This document shows positions 1-5,058 of a stretch of 5,761 nucleotides of DNA, in pieces. The DNA is from Clostridia bacterium (GTDB taxonomy: Bacteria; Bacillota; Clostridia; Oscillospirales; CAG-272). The first letter of the stretch is position 1; each line of letters starts with the position of its first letter. The position numbers and the translations under genes were made by a program. The stretch lies in assembly GCA_017452565.1 (NCBI GenBank), contig JAFTMF010000123.1, positions 1-5,761 of the forward strand, given 5' to 3'. Below the pieces are notes generated by a model. It was not told the DNA's origin. It saw nothing but the letters and a program-made list of their open reading frames with translations, and made no database searches.

Positions 1-318
1 AATTATCGCATACCTATCACTTTGTGGGTTGACTTTGAATATAAGCATTATCTAATTAGGCGAGACGGTAAACGCGTTGGATATTTGTTTTATTGGGCTG
101 ACTTTTCTTCCTATCCTGTATTTGACAATCAAAATGATATTCCGCAAATCAAGCTTCCGGTTCGAACAGAACATAGCTCTATCGAGGAAATTTTAACTTC
201 TTTCATTGAGGCTATTACTGATTATTATGCTTGGATCTGCAATGAGATAGAAAAGCATGAGCCGGATGAAAAAGATGTGGAAGAAATCCTACAAGCATAT
301 ATGAGATATCGTGGATAA
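1..318 (+). CDS. Unrecognised protein, 3' part only (105 residues visible)
   Basis: The reading frame is open from the first base of the window (NYRIPIT precedes the TTG at 22) and stops with TAA at 316-318. The gene therefore most likely starts upstream, and TTG 22 is unlikely to be the true start because no Shine-Dalgarno sequence precedes it. The visible part is rich in aromatic and charged residues (ADFSSYPVF, DYYAWICNEIEKHEPDEKD) and ends in an acidic, probably helical tail, AYMRYRG. It has no signal peptide or membrane segment. I do not recognise the family. Codons are AT-rich and unbiased, unlike the ribosomal genes downstream, which fits an accessory or acquired gene. It is separated from the next gene by a hairpin terminator and a new promoter, so it is not part of the rpsB group. 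Its coding status rests on the 105-codon open frame and on the terminator 17 bases after the stop. Confidence 0.6.
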   Translation, partial: NYRIPITLWVDFEYKHYLIRRDGKRVGYLFYWADFSSYPVFDNQNDIPQIKLPVRTEHSSIEEILTSFIEAITDYYAWICNEIEKHEPDEKDVEEILQAYMRYRG

Positions 319-334
319 TGCCATCACAGCTATT

Positions 335-390
335 AAATAATATACCCCCCGACAGATTTCACAAAAAACTGTCCGGGGTATTATTTGTTT
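335..390 (+). terminator. Rho-independent terminator after the first gene
   Basis: The left arm AAATAATATACCCCCCGACAG (split at the C run) at 335-355 faces CTGTCCGGGGTATTATTT at 369-386. The two arms pair except for a small internal bulge in the C/G run. The loop is A-rich and the 3' side runs into TTATTTGTTT. The hairpin lies just after the stop at 318, so it probably ends that transcript. Confidence 0.7.
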
Positions 391-488
391 ACTGCGAATC
401 AAGTTGAATGAAACTTCCTTATGAGAACCAGCCTTGACTCTTGCGGTTTTTGGATGCAAAAATATTTGCAAAAACTTTGCGAAAGTAC

Positions 489-517
489 TTGCATTTTATG
501 AAGTTGTATTGTATAAT
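489..517 (+). promoter_or_regulatory. Sigma-A-type promoter for the two-TM protein gene
   Basis: A -35 box TTGCAT (489-494) and a perfect -10 box TATAAT (512-517) are separated by exactly 17 bases. Transcription would start near 524, about 30 bases before the ATG at 554. This excludes the in-frame TTG at 434 as a start, because it lies upstream of the promoter. The DNA just upstream is A/T-rich and contains the small palindrome TGCAAA-AATA-TTTGCA (455-470), which could act as an UP-like or operator element. Confidence 0.75.
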
Positions 518-553
518 GACATTGCTACAATATTTCAAAAGAGGAATGACCCT

Positions 554-1408
554 ATGAGAAGATACACCCGCTATAGAAGCTACAGACCCTACTACGGCAG
601 CAGACGGCATACCTGGATGGCGTTGTCTGCCATTTTGGCAGCAGTGCTGTTCGTCCTGATGTACTGGATGGCATCTGCCGATTACGTGCTGACCGAGGCG
701 TTTGACGTTCTGTTCAAGGGTGGCGAGATCCGCTATCAGCCTACCGCCATCCGAGATTACGCCGAGAACAGTTATGATACCTACTTTGCAGGCGAGCGTC
801 ACGAGGACAATCTGCTGATTGTGATTCTGCCCCGCGAGGATGGCGTGTACCAATACGATATTATGGTAGCGGGCGGCGAGCATCTGGACGAGGACGTGAT
901 GGAGTATTTCGGCGATCTCCCCGACGTATGGGGCGATCCCGATTCCGAGATTACCGAGGAAAGACCGCTGGCGATCCGTCTGGCTGATTCCATCCGCGGA
1001 ATGGGCAGGGGACTGAACAAGAGCTTCACCTCGCCGAACTACTGGGGTAGCCCGCTGGATTGCAAAGAAGAGGGCGGCGAGCCCAAAGCACAGCTGATTA
1101 ACGAGACCAAGCTGCCTATTGACGTGGACAAGGTCGAGCCGGCACTGAAAACGTTTGCGAAGAATACTCACATCGGTCTGGTGGTGATTGTGGCCGATCA
1201 GGATGACGTATTTGATCGCTATTTGCCCGAAGGAGTGATCCACACCCTCCTGATGTTGGGTGCGGCACTGATCGTAGCGGCTGCGGTGATCGTCGTGGTA
1301 GTGCTGAACCGGAAAAAGTGGATGCCCGAAAAGGCGGAAGCCGAGCCCGAAGAAACTGCCGAAGATCACCAAAAGCTGGACGATGACTACTGGAAGAATC
1401 GCTATTGA
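554..1408 (+). CDS. Membrane-anchored protein of unknown family, two TM segments
   Basis: The product has 284 residues. The start at 554 is chosen because GAGGA (541-545) sits at Shine-Dalgarno distance and a good promoter lies just upstream. The N-terminus is very basic and Tyr/Arg-rich (MRRYTRYRSYRPYYGSRR). It is followed by a hydrophobic segment at about residues 22-40 (MALSAILAAVLFVLMYWMA). A hydrophilic domain of about 190 residues follows, then a second hydrophobic helix at about 230-251 rich in Ala/Val, and an acidic cytoplasmic-type tail (EAEPEETAEDHQKLDDD). By the positive-inside rule both ends should be cytoplasmic and the middle domain outside. The middle domain has beta-like stretches NLLIVILPREDGVYQYDI and THIGLVVIVADQDDVF, which loosely recall TPM-type (TLP18.3/Psb32) folds. 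That resemblance is a guess, not an assignment. No catalytic motif is visible. The gene is transcribed alone, immediately upstream of the rpsB promoter. Confidence 0.85.
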   Translation: MRRYTRYRSYRPYYGSRRHTWMALSAILAAVLFVLMYWMASADYVLTEAFDVLFKGGEIRYQPTAIRDYAENSYDTYFAGERHEDNLLIVILPREDGVYQYDIMVAGGEHLDEDVMEYFGDLPDVWGDPDSEITEERPLAIRLADSIRGMGRGLNKSFTSPNYWGSPLDCKEEGGEPKAQLINETKLPIDVDKVEPALKTFAKNTHIGLVVIVADQDDVFDRYLPEGVIHTLLMLGAALIVAAAVIVVVVLNRKKWMPEKAEAEPEETAEDHQKLDDDYWKNRY

Positions 1409-1461
1409 TGGCCGAAATTGTCAGAATAGGCTTCTGGAAAATGTAAACAAATTGTAAATTT

Positions 1462-1494
1462 CATCTCCCCCTATTGCAATGGTAGGGGGAGATG
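1462..1494. promoter_or_regulatory. Perfect 12-bp inverted repeat over the rpsB promoter
   Basis: CATCTCCCCCTA (1462-1473) and its exact reverse complement TAGGGGGAGATG (1483-1494) flank a 9-base centre that contains the -35 box TTGCAA. The right arm fills most of the promoter spacer. It could be an operator for a dimeric repressor. It could also be a hairpin terminator for the gene ending at 1408, but no T-run follows it (TGCTATAATAAT), which weakens that reading. Confidence 0.6.
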
Positions 1495-1503
1495 TGCTAT
1501 AAT
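1474..1503 (+). promoter_or_regulatory. Promoter of the rpsB-tsf unit (extended -10)
   Basis: The -35 box TTGCAA (1474-1479) is followed, after an 18-base spacer, by TATAAT (1498-1503). The -10 box is preceded by TGC, giving the extended form TGCTATAAT. Start of transcription would be near 1510, leaving a leader of about 112 nt before the rpsB ATG. The strength of the boxes fits a ribosomal protein gene. Confidence 0.8.
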
Positions 1504-1509
1504 AATCGT

Positions 1510-1621
1510 CGCGGCATATTGGAAAGGCCGTAGAAAATTCACACATTCCGTGTTAGTTCGGTTGCCCGAAAGGGTGAAAATCGTGCCGGGATGGTGGAAA
1601 AAACCGAAGGAGGACATTATA
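1510..1621 (+). promoter_or_regulatory. Structured 5' leader of rpsB, possible autoregulatory RNA
   Basis: This transcribed leader has several small stems: CGGC/GCCG (1512-1515 with 1527-1530), ACAC/GTGT (1541-1544 with 1550-1553) and TTCGG-TTGC-CCGAA (1557-1570). The segment TTCGGTT (1557-1563) can alternatively pair with AACCGAA (1602-1608), which overlaps the first bases of the Shine-Dalgarno AAGGAGG (1607-1613). Many S2 genes are controlled through leader RNAs in other bacteria (for example E. coli rpsB). I cannot match this one to a named motif, so regulation is inferred from position and pairing only. Confidence 0.4.
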
Positions 1622-2356
1622 ATGTCTATTATTTCTATCAAACAGCTGCTGGAAGCAGGCGTCCATTTCGGACATCACACCAGAAGATGGAACCCCAAGA
1701 TGCAGGAGTACATCTTCACCGAGAGAAACGGCATCTACATCATCGACCTGCAGAAGACCGTTAAGAAGTTCGAGGAAGCTTACAACTTCACTCGTGACCT
1801 CTCTATGCAGGGCGGCAATCTGCTCTTCGTAGGTACCAAGAAGCAGGCTGCTGAGGCTATCAAGGCTGAGGCTCAGCGCTGCGGTATGTACTACGTAAAC
1901 GAGAGATGGCCCGGCGGTATGCTCACCAACTTCAAGACCATCAAGAAGTCCATCGCTCGTCTGATCGCTCTGGAAAAGATGCAGGCTGACGGCACCTTCG
2001 ATCTGCTCCCCAAGAAGGAAGTTGCAGGTCTGCTGAAGGAAATGGCTAACCTGGAGAAGTGCTACGGCGGTATCAAGACCATGGAAAGACTGCCCGACGC
2101 TATCTTCATCGTTGACTCCCGCAAGGAAGCTAACGCTGTTCTCGAGGCTAAGAAGCTGGGCATCCCCGTAATCGCTATCGTGGACACCAACTGTGACCCC
2201 GACGATGCAGACTACGTAATCCCCGGTAACGACGACGCTATCCGCGCTATCAAGCTGATCTCCTCTGTGATCGCTGACGCAATGATCGAGGGCAGACAGG
2301 GTACTGACGGCGAAGAGACCGAAGAGGCTCCCGCTGCAGAGACCGTAGAAGCGTAA
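1622..2356 (+). CDS. rpsB: 30S ribosomal protein S2
   Basis: The 244-residue product is a full-length bacterial S2, a component of the small ribosomal subunit that binds on its back near the head-body hinge next to S1 in bacteria that have it. The N-terminal signature LLEAGVHFGHHTRRWNPKM occupies residues 9-27. GTKKQA (71-76), the RWPGGMLTNF motif (95-104) and the second signature region PDAIFIVDSRKEANAV (158-173) with IPVIAIVDTNCDPD (181-194) follow. The tail after residue 223 is a short acidic extension typical of low-complexity S2 C-termini. The start at 1622 is fixed by AAGGAGG (1607-1613), 8 bases upstream; an in-frame GTG at 1550 has no ribosome-binding site. tsf follows after 36 bases without a terminator, so the two genes form one transcript. 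Codon use is strongly biased, as expected for a highly expressed gene. Confidence 0.98.
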   Translation: MSIISIKQLLEAGVHFGHHTRRWNPKMQEYIFTERNGIYIIDLQKTVKKFEEAYNFTRDLSMQGGNLLFVGTKKQAAEAIKAEAQRCGMYYVNERWPGGMLTNFKTIKKSIARLIALEKMQADGTFDLLPKKEVAGLLKEMANLEKCYGGIKTMERLPDAIFIVDSRKEANAVLEAKKLGIPVIAIVDTNCDPDDADYVIPGNDDAIRAIKLISSVIADAMIEGRQGTDGEETEEAPAAETVEA

Positions 2357-2392
2357 CCCATTAGAACTTACGATTTACAGGAGGATATAACA

Positions 2393-3316
2393 ATGGCAGC
2401 TATTACCGCAAAAGACGTAGCAGCTCTCCGTGCAAAGACCGGTCTGGGCATGATGGATTGCAAGAAGGCTCTGGTTGAGGCTGAGGGCGATATGGACAAG
2501 GCAGTGAAGATCCTGCGCGAGAAGGGTCTGGCTACCGCCGCTAAGAAGGAAGGCAGAATCGCAGCTGAGGGTGTTGTTGACATCATGACCGAGGGCGGCG
2601 TTACCGCTATGATCGAGGTTAACTCCGAGACTGACTTCGTTGCAAAGAACGCAACTTTCCAGGAATTCGTTAAGAATCTCCTTTCCACTCTGATCGCTAC
2701 CAAGCCCGCTGATCTGGATGCTTTCCTGGCAACCGCATACGCAGGCACCACCACTACCGTTGCTGACAAGCTGGTAGAGATGGTAGCACTCATTGGCGAA
2801 AAGATCAAGATCCGCCGCTTCGAGATCGTAGAGGGCTCCGTTTCCACCTACATTCACGGTGCAGGCTCCACCGGTGTTATCGTGAAGTTCATCTCCGATG
2901 ACGCTGACAACGCAGCAGTTGCTGAGTGCGCAAAGAACGTTGCTCTGCAGATCGCAGCAGGCAACCCTCCCAAGTACGTTTACAAGGAAGAGGTTCCCGC
3001 TTCCGAGGTTGAGGAAGAGAAGGCTGTTCTGATTCAGCAGGCTAAGAACGATCCCAAGAACGCTAACAAGCCCGATGCTATTCTGGAAAAGATGGTAGGC
3101 GGCAGACTTGGCAAGTTCTACGAGCGCGTATGTCTGGTTGAGCAGGCTTACGTTAAGGATGACAAGATGACCGTTGGTCAGTACGTTGCATCGGTTGCTA
3201 AGGAAACCGGCGCTTCCATCAAGATCGACTCCTTCAAGATCTACGAGAAGGGCGAAGGCATCGAAAAGCGCGAAGAGGACTTCGCTGCTGAAATCGCCAA
3301 GATGGTTAACGGCTAA
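2393..3316 (+). CDS. tsf: Translation elongation factor Ts
   Basis: EF-Ts is the cytoplasmic guanine-nucleotide exchange factor that releases GDP from EF-Tu. The product has 307 residues, slightly longer than the roughly 283-295 of E. coli and Bacillus. The N-terminal UBA-like domain includes LRAKTGLGMMDCKKAL (12-27) and REKGLATAAKK (42-52). The hallmark TDFVAKN loop, whose Asp-Phe pair enters the EF-Tu magnesium/nucleotide site, is at residues 80-86. The core continues with YIHGAGSTGVIVKF, and the C-terminal part carries the GRLGKFYERVCLVEQAYVKDD motif region (split here: GRLGKFYERV then CLVEQAYV). The start is preceded by AGGAGG (2379-2384), 8 bases upstream. The gene is co-transcribed with rpsB and closed by a strong terminator 7 bases after its stop. 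Confidence 0.98.
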   Translation: MAAITAKDVAALRAKTGLGMMDCKKALVEAEGDMDKAVKILREKGLATAAKKEGRIAAEGVVDIMTEGGVTAMIEVNSETDFVAKNATFQEFVKNLLSTLIATKPADLDAFLATAYAGTTTTVADKLVEMVALIGEKIKIRRFEIVEGSVSTYIHGAGSTGVIVKFISDDADNAAVAECAKNVALQIAAGNPPKYVYKEEVPASEVEEEKAVLIQQAKNDPKNANKPDAILEKMVGGRLGKFYERVCLVEQAYVKDDKMTVGQYVASVAKETGASIKIDSFKIYEKGEGIEKREEDFAAEIAKMVNG

Positions 3317-3323
3317 GAAACAT

Positions 3324-3360
3324 TGCCCAACTTCCCAATGGGAAGTTGGGCAGTTTTATT
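3324..3360 (+). terminator. Strong Rho-independent terminator of rpsB-tsf
   Basis: TGCCCAACTTCCC (3324-3336) and its exact reverse complement GGGAAGTTGGGCA (3340-3352) form a 13-bp stem with the 3-base loop AAT, followed by GTTTTATT. It ends the rpsB-tsf transcript and shows that pyrH depends on other transcription. The T-run is also part of a longer pairing described under findings. Confidence 0.93.
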
Positions 3361-3521
3361 CGCCTGCGGCGAGTGATATTGCTTCGCAGTGATATTCGGC
3401 ATACGCCGAGTGGTATTCGCTTCGCGAGTGAGAAGGGCGAATAAAATATCACGAAAGCCGAAGGCTTTCATATCACAATTGCGCAAGCAATTATATCACT
3501 CCGACGAAGTCGGAATAACAC
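3354..3521. repeat. Mirrored array of seven mini-hairpins with GTGATAT/ATATCAC spacers
   Basis: Seven short stem-loops lie in a row: TCGCC-TGC-GGCGA (3360-3372), TGC-TTC-GCA (3380-3388), TCGGC-ATAC-GCCGA (3396-3409), TCGC-TTC-GCGA (3417-3427), GAAAGCC-GAA-GGCTTTC (3453-3469), AATTGC-GCAA-GCAATT (3477-3492) and TCCGAC-GAA-GTCGGA (3500-3514). In the left half they are separated by GTGATAT (3373, 3389), GTGGTAT (3410) and a degenerate GTGAGAA (3428). In the right half the spacers are ATATCAC (3446, 3470, 3493) and ATAACAC (3515), the reverse complement. Loops also invert, TTC on the left and GAA on the right. An additional 11-bp pairing links 3354-3364 with 3436-3446. It fills the gap between the tsf terminator and the four-helix-bundle gene; I see no convincing promoter in it. 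Confidence 0.85.
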
Positions 3522-3536
3522 TATAGAGGGGATGCT

Positions 3537-3893
3537 ATGTCCAACAGTATTATGAGAGACAAGGCGAAAGAGTTTGCAAAGAAAATTGTTTTCGCTTGTC
3601 GTACAATGAAAGAGGAGCGCAAAGAGGCGGCGCTAATTAATCAATTGCTGCGTTCCGGCACATCAATCGGTGCCAATATACATGAGGCTCAGTATGCGCA
3701 GAGTACTAACGATTTTATATCTAAGTTGGAAATAGCGCAAAAAGAGTGCTATGAAACTGAATATTGGCTTGAACTGTTATTTGAAACTGATTGTATGGAA
3801 TCTGGTATTTATAAATCTCTCCGAAATGAGTGCGGTACGATACGTAGAATGTTGATTGCATCGTTAAATACGGTTAAGTCAAAACAAGAATAA
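3537..3893 (+). CDS. Four-helix-bundle protein, S23/IVP family
   Basis: The 118-residue product belongs to the S23 ribosomal / 23S rRNA intervening-sequence protein family (four-helix bundle, Pfam S23 type), whose fold is shared with Avd of diversity-generating retroelements. The diagnostic core is LLRSGTSIGANIHEAQYAQ (37-55), followed by DFISKLEIAQKECYETEYWLELL (58-80, cited by its FISKLEIAQKE and ETEYWLELL parts). Members form basic oligomers (pentamers in solved structures) thought to bind nucleic acid; their function in the cell is unsettled. Start: AGAGGGG (3525-3531) lies 5 bases before the ATG. The gene is AT-rich with codons such as TTA, ATA and GCG that the neighbouring tsf and pyrH avoid, a sign of separate origin. 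It follows directly on the mirrored hairpin array and has its own terminator, so array and gene look like one inserted unit between tsf and pyrH. No rRNA or reverse transcriptase is present here. Confidence 0.93.
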   Translation: MSNSIMRDKAKEFAKKIVFACRTMKEERKEAALINQLLRSGTSIGANIHEAQYAQSTNDFISKLEIAQKECYETEYWLELLFETDCMESGIYKSLRNECGTIRRMLIASLNTVKSKQE

Positions 3894-3919
3894 GCGTAGT
3901 ACCTTCTAAATCGATATTC

Positions 3920-3948
3920 AAGACGGCAAGTGATTGCCGTCTTTTTTT
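3920..3948 (+). terminator. Rho-independent terminator after the four-helix-bundle gene
   Basis: AAGACGGCAA (3920-3929), loop GTGA, and TTGCCGTCTT (3934-3943) form a perfect 10-bp stem that runs into a 7-base T tract (3942-3948). It isolates the small gene from pyrH, which has its own promoter downstream. Confidence 0.93.
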
Positions 3949-3993
3949 GCGAAATGTTTCCCAAAAAATTCACAAAAAGTTTGTCTATTGCTA

Positions 3994-4022
3994 TTTACAA
4001 ACGGGCGTTTTTGTTGTACAAT
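3994..4022 (+). promoter_or_regulatory. Sigma-A-type promoter of pyrH
   Basis: TTTACA (3994-3999) and TACAAT (4017-4022) are separated by 17 bases. Transcription would begin near 4029, about 35 bases before the pyrH ATG at 4064. With the terminator ending at 3948 just upstream, pyrH transcription should start here. Confidence 0.78.
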
Positions 4023-4063
4023 AGACTTGTGAAATTATGTGTGTGATTGGTGAGGGTTTTGTT

Positions 4064-4810
4064 ATGAACAAACAACCGAAACGGATTCTGTTGAAGATCT
4101 CCGGCGAGGCGCTGGCCAAGGGCTCGGATTTTACCTTCAACTTTGATAAGGTGCGTGAGATTTGCGACGTGATCTCCCGCTGTGCCAAGACCGGTGTGCA
4201 GGTGGCCGTTGTGTGCGGTGCCGGTAACATCTGGCGGGGCAGACAGGCGGAAAAGAAGATGGACCGCGTTCACGCCGACTATATGGGTATGTATGCCACC
4301 TGCATCAACGCTCTCTGCCTGGTAGATTTCCTTGAGCAGGCAGGCACTCCCGCTGTGGCACTCTCTGCCATTGCATCCCAGCCCGAGTATATTGAGGGCT
4401 ACACCAAGGACAAGGCTATCCGCTATCTGGAAGAAGGCAAGGTTGTAGTCTTCGCGGGCGGTACCGGCAATCCCTGCTTCTCCACCGACACCGGCGCAGT
4501 GCTCCGTGCCGTGGAAATCGAAGCAGACCGTGTGCTCTTTGCTAAGGCTGTGAGCCACATCTACAACCGCGACCCCCGAGACGAGAGCAGTGCGCTTCCC
4601 CTGTACAAGTACGAGTATCTCAGCTTCAAGGACATTCTGAAGCAGGATCTCACCGCCATCGACACTACGGCTACTGCCTTCTGTCTGGCAAACGATCTGC
4701 CGATCTACGTGTTCGGTCTGGATAATCCCGAAAACATCCTCCGCGCGGCTGCAGGCGAAGTGGTTGGCACCATCGTCTACGGCGGCCCTTCCAAGATTTT
4801 GGATGAATAA
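4064..4810 (+). CDS. pyrH: UMP kinase (uridylate kinase)
   Basis: This cytoplasmic kinase of the amino-acid-kinase fold phosphorylates UMP to UDP with ATP, in pyrimidine nucleotide synthesis. The product has 248 residues, close to the usual 235-245. Visible motifs are LLKISGEAL (9-17, phosphate loop strand), GAGNIWRGR (52-60), DYMGMYAT (72-79, UMP site), the GTGNPCFSTDTGAVLRAVEI region (133-152) and DTTATAFCLAN (200-210) with VFGLDNPENI (216-225). The usual VDGVY-x-x-DP segment is altered to VSHIYNRDP (163-171). The start at 4064 is preferred because GGTGAGGG (4049-4056) precedes it at about 8 bases; an in-frame ATG at 4037 has no ribosome-binding site and would fall only about 8 bases from the expected transcript start. 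The gene has its own promoter and no clear terminator after it, so frr is probably reached by read-through. Confidence 0.97.
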   Translation: MNKQPKRILLKISGEALAKGSDFTFNFDKVREICDVISRCAKTGVQVAVVCGAGNIWRGRQAEKKMDRVHADYMGMYATCINALCLVDFLEQAGTPAVALSAIASQPEYIEGYTKDKAIRYLEEGKVVVFAGGTGNPCFSTDTGAVLRAVEIEADRVLFAKAVSHIYNRDPRDESSALPLYKYEYLSFKDILKQDLTAIDTTATAFCLANDLPIYVFGLDNPENILRAAAGEVVGTIVYGGPSKILDE

Positions 4811-4817
4811 ATAATTT

Positions 4818-5046
4818 GTCAGGACCTTTTTGAAAAAAGGTCCCGACACCCCCAAAAACTTTTATAAAAGCCCGCATGGGATGTTCGCCGTAGGCGAACT
4901 CCCGGACTTCTGCGAAGCAGAATGTCCATTACTTGTCGGGCACAAAATAGAAATTTATTATTATTATAAACCCCCAAAATTGCGAAGCAATTTTGCTGAA
5001 AAGAAGTTTTGGGAGGTTCGGAACTTTTTTCAAAAAGGTTCCGAGG
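4818..5046. mobile_element. MITE-like element with hairpin-forming inverted ends
   Basis: The left end (4822-4863) and the reverse complement of the right end (4999-5042) are alike over about 42 bases, roughly three quarters to four fifths identical by eye. Both read GGA(A)CCTTTTTGAAAAAA, then a CCGA-type segment, then CCCAAAA and CTTTT. Each end is also a hairpin on its own (4818-4847 and 5018-5044). Inside are GTTCGCC-GTA-GGCGAAC (4883-4899), TTCTGC-GAA-GCAGAA (4908-4922) with an outer GGAC/GTCC stem, and AAAATTGC-GAA-GCAATTTT (4976-4994). The 10-mer ACCCCCAAAA occurs at 4848 and again at 4970. No credible protein is encoded, so this would be a non-autonomous element. I see no clear target-site duplication. 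An intergenic repeat of non-transposon origin is the alternative. Confidence 0.6.
4933..4961 (+). promoter_or_regulatory. Possible promoter inside the element, toward frr
   Basis: TTGTCG (4933-4938, four of six matches) and TATTAT (4956-4961, five of six) are 17 bases apart. frr has no other upstream promoter candidate after the pyrH promoter, so this could supply transcription. The stretch is very AT-rich, so -10-like matches are expected by chance; this is a weak call. Confidence 0.25.
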
Positions 5047-5058
5047 AAAGGATAGATT

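Noticed and set aside
434..553. N-terminal extension of the two-TM protein from TTG 434
   Set aside because: TTG 434 lies upstream of the promoter at 489-517 and has no Shine-Dalgarno; ATG 554 does.
419..1372. Long minus-strand open frame opposite the two-TM protein gene
   Set aside because: It mirrors the plus-strand gene, has His/Gln-rich composition typical of antisense shadows, and lacks a ribosome-binding site. The plus-strand gene has a promoter and membrane segments.
1550..1621. Extended S2 start at GTG 1550
   Set aside because: No ribosome-binding site; the canonical S2 N-terminus MSIISIKQLLEAG begins at 1622, 8 bases after AAGGAGG.
2368..2857. Two minus-strand open frames opposite tsf
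   Set aside because: Both lie within the highly conserved tsf coding region and have low-complexity shadow composition.
3354..3521. CRISPR array
   Set aside because: Spacers between the hairpins are about 7 bases and repeats are not identical; no CRISPR-sized repeat-spacer unit and no cas gene.
3354..3948. Diversity-generating retroelement (because of the Avd-like fold)
   Set aside because: No reverse transcriptase, template repeat or variable repeat is present in the window; the protein better matches the S23/IVP group.
4037..4063. Earlier in-frame ATG for pyrH at 4037
   Set aside because: No Shine-Dalgarno, and only about 8 bases from the expected transcript start; ATG 4064 has GGTGAGGG before it.
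3995..4855. Minus-strand frame opposite pyrH
   Set aside because: Antisense shadow of pyrH; no promoter or ribosome-binding site seen.
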